This document shows positions 51,662-61,391 of a stretch of 64,000 nucleotides of DNA, piece after piece (the stretch's first letter is position 1; each line of letters starts with the position of its first letter). The stretch comes from Methylocystaceae bacterium (GTDB lineage: Bacteria; Pseudomonadota; Alphaproteobacteria; Rhizobiales; Beijerinckiaceae), in NCBI GenBank assembly GCA_009773555.1, contig WSXZ01000030.1:1-64000 (forward strand). The letters are read 5' to 3'. Under the pieces are notes generated by a model. The model did not search any database. It was given only the letters and a program-made list of their open reading frames with translations, and was not told where the DNA came from. Made by a program: the position numbers and the translations under genes.

Positions 51662-53826
51662 TCATTCTAATTCATCGCTTTCGAATGCGAAGAAGAGAGT
51701 CGACAGCGGCGGCAGAAGAATCTCGGCGCTCGCGGGAAAGTCGCGGAACCCTTCGGCGCGCGCATGAATGGCGCCGAGATTGCCGAGTCCAGAGCCGCCA
51801 TAGACCGCAGCGTCCGAATTGACGAGTTCACGCCAGCGTCCTGCTCTCGGCAAGCCGAGCCGATAGGCGCTGCGCGTCACCGGCGTGAAATTCGATATGA
51901 CGGCGATCGCGCGGGAACGATCCGCGCCAAAACGCGCGAAGGCGAATACCGAACTCTCCGCGTCGTCCGCGACGATCCACTGGAAGCCTTCGGCCTCGCA
52001 GTCGCGCGCACCTGAAGTCCGCGATGCGGGGGAAAATCCAGTAACCACCAGTCGAGGCTGCTCGCGAAATTCCACTCGCCTGTCTGGCCGAATTCCTGAC
52101 CCATGAACAGGAGCTTCTTGCCGGGATGGCCCCACATGAATCCGTAATAGGCGCGCGCTGTCGCGAAGCGGCGCCATTCGTCGCCGGGAATTTTGCCGAT
52201 GACCGAACCCTTGCCGTGCACGACCTCGTCATGAGAGATCGGCAACACGAAGTTTTCGGTGAAGGCGTAGAGCAGACCGAAGGTCAGCTCGCTATGGCGC
52301 CATTTGCGATGGACGGGCTCGGACGAAAGATAGCGCAGCGAATCGTTCATCCACCCCATGTTCCATTTGAAGCCAAAGCCGAGTCCGCCCGCATATGTCG
52401 GCCGCGTCACGCCGCCCCAGGCGGTGGATTCTTCGGCGATCGTCACGACGCCGGGATAAAGCGCATAGACGCGTTCATTGAACCTTTGAAGAAAGGCGAC
52501 CGCGTCGCGATTGTCGTTTGAGCCGTCGGGATTGGGCGACCATTCGCCTGGCTTTCGCGAATAATCGAGATAGAGCATGGAGGCGACGGCGTCGACGCGC
52601 AGCCCGTCGACGTGGAAGCGGTCGAGCCAATAGAGCGCGCTGGCGATGAGGAAATTCGCCACTTCGCGCCGCCCATAATCATAGATCGCGGTATTCCAGT
52701 CGGGATGAAAACCGCGCTTGGGATCGGAATGCTCATAGAGCGGCCCCCCGTCGAATTGCGCGAGGCCATGTTCGTCGGTGGGAAAATGCGCCGGAACCCA
52801 GTCGAGAATAACGCTGAGGCCCGCCTGATGCGCGCGATCGACGAAACGGCGAAAGCCATAGGAGTCGCCGTGCCGCCGCGTCGGCGCAAAGAGCCCGATC
52901 GGTTGATAGCCCCAGGAGGCGTCGAGCGGATGCTCATTGATCGGCATCAGCTCGATATGGGTGAAGCCGAGATCGGCGACATAGGGCACGAGCTGATCGG
53001 CGAGTTCGTCATAGGTGAGAAAGCGCCCATCCTCGCCGCGCCGCCACGACGGTAGATGCACTTCGTAGACCGACATAGGCGAACGTCGCGGGTCAACTTC
53101 GGCGCGCGCGCGCATGTGACTCTCATCGCCCCATGGATAGGGCGCGTTCGACGCGACGACGGACGCCGTCGAGGGGCGCAGCTCCGCCTCGAAGCCGAGC
53201 GGGTCGGCTTTGAGCGGCAGAAGCTCGCCATGCCGCCCGATGATTTCATATTTGTAATTCGCGCCCGCCCCAACGCCGGGAATGAAGATCTCCCAGACGC
53301 CGCTGTCGATCCGCTTGCGCATCTGCGCGCGGCGCCCGTCCCACTGGTTGAAGTCGCCGACGACGGAGACGCGTCTGGCGTTTGGCGCCCAGACGGCGAA
53401 ATGCGTTCCGTCGACGCCCTCATGCGTCAGCACATGCGCGCCGAGCTTTTCGTAGAGCTTTTGATGCGCGCCTTCGACGAGAAGATGGTCGTCCGTCGAG
53501 CCGAGCACGGGCGAAAAGGAATAAGGGTCGGCGAACTCCCATCGCGCGGCGTCGTTCGAGGCGCGCAGGCGATACGGCGCGCGCGCCTTCAGCGGCGTCA
53601 CCCCTTCGAAGAAGCCGTCGGCGCGAACGCGACCCAGCGGCGCGATCGTGGCGCCGTCCGGCGCAATCGCCTCCACGCGCGTCGCGCCTGGAACGAACGC
53701 GCGAATGACGTAGCCTGCGGGCGTTTCATGCAGGCCGAGCACGGCGAACGGGTCGCCATGACGCGCGCCGAGGATGGCGTCGATGTCGTCCGCGGAAGCG
53801 CGCCAGTCGGCTTTTGTCACTCTCAC
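51662..53826 (-). pseudogene. glgB: 1,4-alpha-glucan branching enzyme, frame-disrupted in C-terminal part
   Basis: Intact core ([55 protein letters not shown]..) to [11 protein letters not shown], then [28 protein letters not shown].. in another frame; junction ~52008-52018. Confidence 0.9.
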
Positions 53827-53842
53827 GTCCTTGAAGCCGCAT

Positions 53843-53924
53843 CGTCATTGCGAGGAGCGAAGCGACGAAGCAATCCAGATATGATCGAACGCCGCTGGAT
53901 TGCATCGCTTCGCTCGCAATGACG
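53843..53924. repeat. Inverted pair of CGTCATTGCGAG(G)AGCGAAGC-type repeats
   Basis: cgtcattgcgaggagcgaagcgacgaagcaatccag and ctggattgcatcgcttcgctcgcaatgacg between glgB and glgP. Confidence 0.88.
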
Positions 53925-53933
53925 CAGTCTTAC

Positions 53934-56387
53934 TCACACGGCGACATTCCAGATCTCTTGCGCATATTCGCGGATCGTGCGGTCCGAGGAAAACCATGCA
54001 ACCCGCGCCGTATTGAGAATGCTCGATCGCCGCCATGCCTTCTGGTCTCGCCAGCGGGCGTCGACGCGGCGCTGCGCCTCCCAATAGGCGTCGAAGTCTT
54101 TGGCGACGAGAAAGTGATCGTAATAGGTCAGCGTATCGACAAGCTGCGCGTAGCGGTGCGGATCGTCGGGCGAAAAAACGCCGGCGGCGATGGCCCGCAG
54201 CGCCTCGGCGAGACGGGGACTCGCGGCGATCGTCTCGCGCGCGTCGATGCCCTTGGCGCGGCTTTGCTCCACCTCCTGCGCCGTAAGGCCGAAGATGAAA
54301 ATATTATCGTCGCCGACGCGCTCCCTGATTTCGACATTGGCGCCGTCCAGCGTGCCGATGGTGAGCGCGCCATTGAGCGCGAATTTCATATTGCCGGTGC
54401 CCGACGCCTCCATGCCGGCGGTCGAAATCTGCTCGGAAAGATCAGCCGCCGGAATGATCGTCTCGGCCAGGCTCACATTGTAGTTCGGCAGGAACACGAT
54501 CTTCAAAAGGCCGCGCGTCGCTGGATCGCCGTTCACGACCTTCGCCACATCGTTCGCGAGCTTGATGATGAGTTTGGCCTGATGATAGCTCGCGGCGGCC
54601 TTGCCGGCGAAGATCTTCACCCGCGGCGCAAATTCGCGCGCCGGCTGCGCGATGATGTCCTGATAGAGCGCGACGGCTTCAAGCACATTCAAAAGCTGGC
54701 GCTTATATTCGTGAATGCGCTTGATTTGCACGTCGAACAGCGCGGCAGGATCGACTCTGACGCCGACGCGCTCGAAGGTTGTCGTAGCCAGGCGCACCTT
54801 GTTTTCGCGCTTGGCCGCCGCAAATTTGTTTTGGAACTCGGCGTCGTCGGCGAATTTCTCGAGCTCGATCAGTCGTTCCGGCTCATCGAAAACGCCCGCG
54901 CCGATCGTGTCGGCGAGCAATCGCGACAGCGGCGGATTGGCCTCGAGCAGCCAGCGGCGGAAGGTGACGCCATTGGTCTTGTTCACGATGCGATCGGGAT
55001 AGAGCCGATGGAAATCCTTGAACACCGTCTCCTTGACCAGCGCGCTATGCAGCGCCGAGACGCCATTCACCTTGTGCGAACCCAGAAACGCCAGATGGCC
55101 CATGCGCACATGCCGTCCGTTGCGCTCATCGATGAGCGACACTGAGGAGAGCGTCGCCGCGTCGCTCTCGCCCTTCGCACGCAACGCATCGAGGTGCATG
55201 GCGTTGATGAGATAGATGATCTGCATGTGGCGCGGCAGCAGCCGCTCCATCAGCTGCACCGGCCAGGTTTCCAGCGCTTCCGGCAAAAGCGTGTGGTTGG
55301 TGTAGGAGAAGGTCGCCTGAGTGATGCGCCAGGCCTCCTTCCATTCAACGCCGTGGACGTCGACGAGAAGGCGCATCAGCTCGGCGACGCCGATCGCCGG
55401 ATGCGTGTCGTTGAGCTGGATCGCCACCTTGTCGGCGAGCTTGTGGATGTCGCCGGTCTGCCTTAGGTGACGACGAATCAGATCCTGCAGCGACGCCGAG
55501 GCGAAGAAATATTCCTGCCGCAGCCGCAGCTCCTGTCCGGCGGGCGTCGAGTCGCTTGGATAAAGAACCTTGGAGATCGCTTCGGCGCGCGCCTGCTCCG
55601 ATTGCGCCCCGACGTGATCGCCCTGATTGAAGGCGTCGAGGCGCAGCGCGTCAGGCGCGCGCGCCGACCACAGGCGCAGCGTGTTGACATGTTTGCCGCG
55701 CCACCCGACGACGGGCGTGTCATAGGCGACCGCGACGATGGTTTCGCCCGGCCGCCACACATGCGCCAGCATGCCGTCGGCGAGGCGGGAGCTTTCGACA
55801 TGGCCGAAGAAGCCGACGTCATAGGTGATTTCCGGCCGCGGGAACTGCCAGGAATTGCCGAAGGAGAGCCAGTCTTCGGGATATTCATGCTGCCAGCCGT
55901 CCTTGAGCGTCTGGCGAAACAGGCCGTGGTCGTAACGAATGCCGTATCCCATGGCAGCGATTTCGAGAGTCGCCATGCTGTCCATGAAACAGGCGGCGAG
56001 GCGCCCGAGCCCGCCATTGCCGAGCGCCGCATCAGGCTCGAGCGCGCGCAGCATATCGAGATCGACGCCAAGTTCGGCGAGCGCGTCGCGCATCGCCTCG
56101 GTCAGGCCGAGATTGGTCAGCGCGTCGATGAGCAGCCTGCCAATGAGAAATTCGAGCGAGAGATAATAAACGCGCCGCCGGTCTTCCTGATAATTGCGCT
56201 TCGTTGATTCCAGCCAAGAAGGAACGAGCCGGTCGCGCGTGGCGAGCGCCGTGGCGACGAACCAGTCGCGCGGACTGGCGTCGGCGTTGTCCTTGCCGAC
56301 CGTGTAAGTGAGACGCCGCTGCACGTCGTCGCGCAGCGCGGCGACGACGGCCTTGTGAGCGGCCTTGGGCGGGTCAAAAGCGTTCAA
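53934..56387 (-). CDS. glgP: Glycogen/starch/alpha-glucan phosphorylase
   Basis: [78 protein letters not shown]; TTG start at 56387 is inferred. Confidence 0.93.
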   Translation of the reverse strand: [817 protein letters not shown]

Positions 56388-56511
56388 GGCGATCCTTTCG
56401 CGACGGACGGGGCTCCCGGCAGACAGTCTTAGAGGCCGCTGTTTTAAGTAGAATTGGAATTTGGCGCTACCGGGCCGCGCCGGCGCCTGAAGTTGAGGCG
56501 CCGAGAGCTGC

Positions 56512-57363
56512 TCATCGAACCTCAAAGGTGAGGGCGCGGTTTTCCGCCTGATCCGCTTCGCCGGGGAATGCGACGAGGCGGCGCCCGCCGACGCCCTGGC
56601 TCTCGATATAGCCCGTCGCCGCCGCCGCGCGCCTCTGCGCCAGCGCGTCATTTGACGCTTTCGCGCCTGAACCGCGAACATGGCCCCTGACCGCGATCGT
56701 CGCGTTTTCCGGGCACCGGCGAATGATCGTCGCCGCCTTGTCGAGCGCGCGCGTCGCCGACGGCGTGAGTTGCGCGCTGCCTTTGCGAAAGACCAGTACG
56801 CCGGGCGTCGAAGAGGCTGCGAGGGCCGTCTGGCAATCGGCGAGCGTCATGCCGGCCGATACTGCCGGAGCTGGCGCGCTTGGCGCTTGCGCGTGTACGG
56901 GCGATATGGTCGCGCCGGCGGTTGGCGTTTCGTCGGCAGGCGGCGACGTCGCGGGCGGCATGTCGGCGCCCGCGCTTTTTGGCGGCGCGGCAAAGCGGCG
57001 ACCCTGTTCGCCGTCGGATTGGCCGATCACGACCGCTCCGACCCAGAGGAGCGATGCGGCGACCAGCCCTATGGCCCAGCCCTCATGCGCCCAGATCGAC
57101 CGATGCCGCGCCAAGGCGCCGAGCGCGGCGCCGATCATCAAGGCCGCATATGCGGCAAGCGCGCCCTCGATCAAAGGCGCGGCGGCGTCGAGCGCGCCGA
57201 GGCGGACGAGAAGGAGGCCGACGCCGAAAGCGAGCGCGGTCCACACCAGCCAGCGGGCGACGAGGCCATTTTCAGGCGCGCGCCGAGTCAGCGCCCCGGC
57301 GGCGGCGCCGATGGCGAAACAGGCGAGAAGCCACGGCCAGAGGCGAGGGAATTCAACAAGCAC
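56512..57363 (-). CDS. OmpA-like peptidoglycan-associated domain membrane protein
   Basis: N-terminal TM helices; C-terminal GVLVFRKGSAQLTPSATRALDKAATIIRRCPENATIAVRGHVRGSGAKASNDALAQRRAAAATGYIESQGV. Confidence 0.8.
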   Translation of the reverse strand: MLVEFPRLWPWLLACFAIGAAAGALTRRAPENGLVARWLVWTALAFGVGLLLVRLGALDAAAPLIEGALAAYAALMIGAALGALARHRSIWAHEGWAIGLVAASLLWVGAVVIGQSDGEQGRRFAAPPKSAGADMPPATSPPADETPTAGATISPVHAQAPSAPAPAVSAGMTLADCQTALAASSTPGVLVFRKGSAQLTPSATRALDKAATIIRRCPENATIAVRGHVRGSGAKASNDALAQRRAAAATGYIESQGVGGRRLVAFPGEADQAENRALTFEVR

Positions 57364-57422
57364 GCGCCGACCCTAACGGGCTGGAGGCGTCTCTCCAAGA
57401 CTTAAAGGCGTCGTGGCAAGAC

Positions 57423-58477
57423 TTAAACGCGCATCGGCATCAAGACGTAGAGCGCCGTGGCCCCGTCACGGTCCTGGACCAGCGTCGGCGAGCCGGGGTC
57501 GGCGAGCTTGAAGAGCGCCGTGTCGCTGTCGAGCTGCTGGGTGATGTCCAGGAGGTAGCGGGCGTTGAAGCCGATATCGAGCGGCGGCCCGTCATAGTCG
57601 GCTTCGAGCTCCTCGACCGCCGAGCCCTGGTCCGGATTGGTGACGGACAGCACGAGCTTGCTGTCGGAGAGCGAGAGCTTGACGGCGCGGCCGCGCTCGG
57701 AGGAAATCGTCGAGACGCGATCGACCGCCTTGGCGAAGACGTCGCGCTCGACGGTGAGCCGCTTGTCGTTGCCGGAGGGAATGACGCGCCCGTAATCGGG
57801 GAACGTGCCGTCGATCAGTTTGGTCGTCAGCAGCGCATCGCCGAAGGTGAAGCGCATCTTGTTGATCGAAAGCTCGACCGAAACCTCGCCCTGCGCGTCC
57901 TCGATGAGACGCATCACTTCGGTGACGGCCTTGCGCGGCAGGATGATTCCCGGCATCCCGGCGCTGCCTTCAGGGGCGGGAAGCTCCAGCCGCGCCAGAC
58001 GATGGCCGTCGGTGGCGACGGCTCGGAGCATGGGCCGGCCTTCGACGTCGAGCGTGTGGAGATAGATGCCGTTGAGGTAATAGCGCGTCTCTTCGGAAGA
58101 GATGGCGAACTGCGTCTTTTCGATGAGACGCTTCAGATCCGCCGGGGGCAGCGTGAACTTGTGGCTGAAGTCGCCGGAGGTGACGTCGGGAAAGTCACTC
58201 TCCGGCAAACTCGACAGATTGAACCGCGAACGCCCCGAACGCAGCGTCAGTTGTCCGGCGTCGCCCGTCGCCTCCAAAGAGACCTGCGCGCCCTCCGGCA
58301 GTTTGCGCACGATGTCATAGAGCGTATGCGCCGGCAGCGTGGTCGCGCCGGGTTGGGAGACCTCCGCCGCGGTCTTCTCGGTAATCTCCAGATCGAGATC
58401 GGTGGCCTTGAGCGTCAGCGCGCCGTCCTTGGCGGACAGCCCCGCAACAGCGCCGCTCTCTCAATCGTGACCTTCAT
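57423..58477 (-). pseudogene. dnaN: DNA polymerase III beta subunit (sliding clamp), frame-disrupted near N-terminus
   Basis: MKVTIERAALLR in one frame; LSAKDGALTLKATDLDLEITEKTAAEVSQPGATTLPAHTLYDIVRKLPEGAQVSLEA.. in another; junction ~58441-58453; C-terminal YVLMPMRV. Confidence 0.92.
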
Positions 58478-58627
58478 CGCCGGAAAATCCGCATATTATT
58501 GCGGCGCGGCAGGCCGCCGCGCCGGGGGCGAAGACTTTGGCGCGGCAGGACGCGAAGCGCAAGGGCGGGTGACGCGCCGCCGGGGGTTCGTCCACGAATT
58601 TCGGCCGGGCGCTGCGCAATGGCGTCG

Positions 58628-61113
58628 TCACAAAGCATTTAGACCCGGCAGGGATTTCATGAAACCGCCTGGAGTCTTTTCGGCGAAGTCGTATCGCAAG
58701 CTGAGATAATAGGTGCGCTGCGGATAGGGATGGAAGGCGTAGGCCTTATAGCGGCCGATATTGTCGACGCCCGCCGCGAGCGTCCACTCGGGCGTAAGCC
58801 GGTAGCTCGCCTTGGCGTCGAAAAACAGGAACACGAACTGGAGCCGCCGGCAAGCACGTCATGGTTGAAGTCGGAATTGTCGAGGTTGTTGAAGGCGGCG
58901 GTTTGGTATCGCACGCCCGCCGACAGGATGAGATTGGGCTCCCACGGCGGCGTATAGACGGCAAGACCGCGCAGGCGGATGCGCGGAATGCGCAGGAATT
59001 GCATGCCCTGCGTATTGGGCTGGCGCCAATTGGATAGGGTTTTCGCGTCGGTGAAGGTCACGCTCCCATTGATGTCGAGGCGTTCCGTCAAGAAGTCCTT
59101 CATGTCGATCGCGCCCTCGACGCCGCGGAAACGCACCTTGTCGACATTGACATTGGCGCTGGTTCGAAGAGCCGGATCGATGAGGTTGGCGATGGAGTTC
59201 CAGCGATCGTCCATGAACAGGGTGACGCGCGGCCGCGCCCAGCCGATCGACCCCCACAGGTTCTCAAGTGTATATTCTCCGCTCAGCTCATAGACCGTCG
59301 AAATCTCGGGCTGAAGATCGGGATTGGCGATGGTGATGGCGTTCGGGGTCACGAGGTTTTGGAACAATTCATTGACCGTCGGATAGCGGTAGGCTCGTCC
59401 GATCGCGCCGCGCATCACAAAATCCCGCGACACATTCCATACGAGTCCGCCGCTCGGCGAGAAGGACTGCTTGTAACGATTGGTGAAGAAAGTCGGCGCC
59501 GCTCGAACGCCGAAGGTGTTGAAGCCTGTCAGCGTCTGGTTCATCCCGTTAAAGGCTTCCCAGAAGTCGCCGCGCCCTCCGGCGCTGATCAGCCAGTCGG
59601 GATGGAAGCGCCATGCGTCCTGGACATAGACGCCCTTAGTTGACGTCTTGCCGGTGTTAACCGCCTGAATCGAGGTGAAGAACGTGTCGGTGAAGACTGG
59701 CGTATTGGTCTGCGTCGAGGCCAGCGAATAGACATCCCAATGGCCGCCCATCGACACTTCATGCTTGCCGAAAAGATCCCATTCGGGACGCCACGTGCCG
59801 CGCGCGTCAAGCGTGCGCCAATATGTGCCGGTTTGCACGACATTCGTGCCGCCCGGCTGCACGCCATAGCGAACGGCGACGTGGCGATAATCCCGGAGGA
59901 AATTATAGGACGTGCCGGTGATGTCGAAATCGAAAACGCCGCCATCCTTCTTTACCAACGACGCCGCCTGCATCAGATGGCTGGCGTTGGCGTGCGCCGG
60001 ATTTGTGGCCGGCAGATTGAAACGCCAAGGGCCGAACTGCACGGCGTTGTTGGGCGAATTATAGAATTCGGCGCCATTGTCGGCGCGGCGCAGGAAGGGA
60101 GTCACAACCGCGTCGGAGACGAAAGACCACAAGCCCGTCTGATATTTGGCGTGCACATTGGGTAGGAACTCGTAATCGAGTTTGACCTTGCCAAGATGTT
60201 GCTGGGAATGGTCCCGACCGTTCAGCGCGGCAATGAGGCGCGGGCGCCCTTGCGGGTCAACGTCGAACCAGCCCTTGGCGATGACGGGCGTTCCGCCAGT
60301 TCCAACGGTCGGATTGGCGACGGTAAAGTCAGCTGACTGACCACGCGCGTCGAGCCAGTCGTAACCGACCCAATATCTGAAATCGTTAATCTTGTCGCCG
60401 ATCAACAAATTCATATGGCCAGAGAGGTTGTTCTCCTTGGCGCCAAACATAGAGAAGTTCTGAAACGCGCCGTCGCCCTGATAATGGACCTCGAATTTCT
60501 CCGGCATCCGCGTCGTGATCGTCATAACGCCACTGATGGAATTGCCCGGATACGCCGCCGAGAACGGCCCATACATGATGTCCACACGCTCGATTTCCGC
60601 AGGCGAAACCATCCCCCAGCGCGGCGGAAAGCTGGGGCTGTTTCCGAGATAATTCGACAGCAGCACGTTGTCGGCGAACACCATGGTCTGCGCGCCAGCG
60701 AGCGTGCTGTTCGTGCGCAGGGACAGTATGCCGTTGCGGTCGCCGATGAAGCGCTCGCGCACGGTGACGCTCGGCATATATTTCACCACGCCCATAGTCG
60801 TCAGCGAATTGACCGATTTATCGATTTGCGCGCGCGAGAGGGTGGCGATCTCAGCGCCCGGCGCCGGCTGCATGGCGCTCGGAACGCGCGGGGCGTCGCG
60901 CAAGGCAAGCAGCGTTGAGGACGGTTGTTGCGCGGGCGCGAGCGTGAGCGCGCGACTTGGACCGGGTGGGCCGGGCCGAGCTGCGCTTGCCTGCCGCCGC
61001 GCGACGCCGACGTTGATCGTCGGCAGCGCCTGCTGCGCGAGCGCGACAGACGCCCAGACGCCGCTGAGGAAGACGATACTGAAAATAGCTGGCGTGCAGC
61101 GCATGTGGTGCAT
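58628..61113 (-). pseudogene. TonB-dependent outer-membrane receptor, C-terminal frame disruption
   Basis: Signal peptide, plug (IERVDIMYGPFSAAYPGNSISGVMTITT), barrel to DFNHDVLAGGS; terminal strands FLFFDAKASYRLTPEWTLAAGVDNIGRYKAYAFHPYPQRTYYLSLRYDF in another frame; junction ~58835-58845. Confidence 0.88.
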
Positions 61114-61391
61114 CGACGATCCCCCCAGAGCTTGCCTCCGGGCGCGAGCCGCAGAGTATGCACTCCTTAGTCAGTTAGCTTAACGTTAACAGGAGGGATG
61201 CCCGCGTCTAGCGGGGCGTAGGACGATTGCTTCTTTTTTACTTACCTGTGTCGGTTTGGCCACAGCTGGCCGCGCTCAAATGCTTGGCGGCATATGGTTG
61301 GAAGGACGACGCCTTAACCGGCCCTTAAACGGCCTTCGTTACGCTTCATCAGGCACTTCGGCCCCGTGCGGCGGCGACAGGCGAGTATCCG

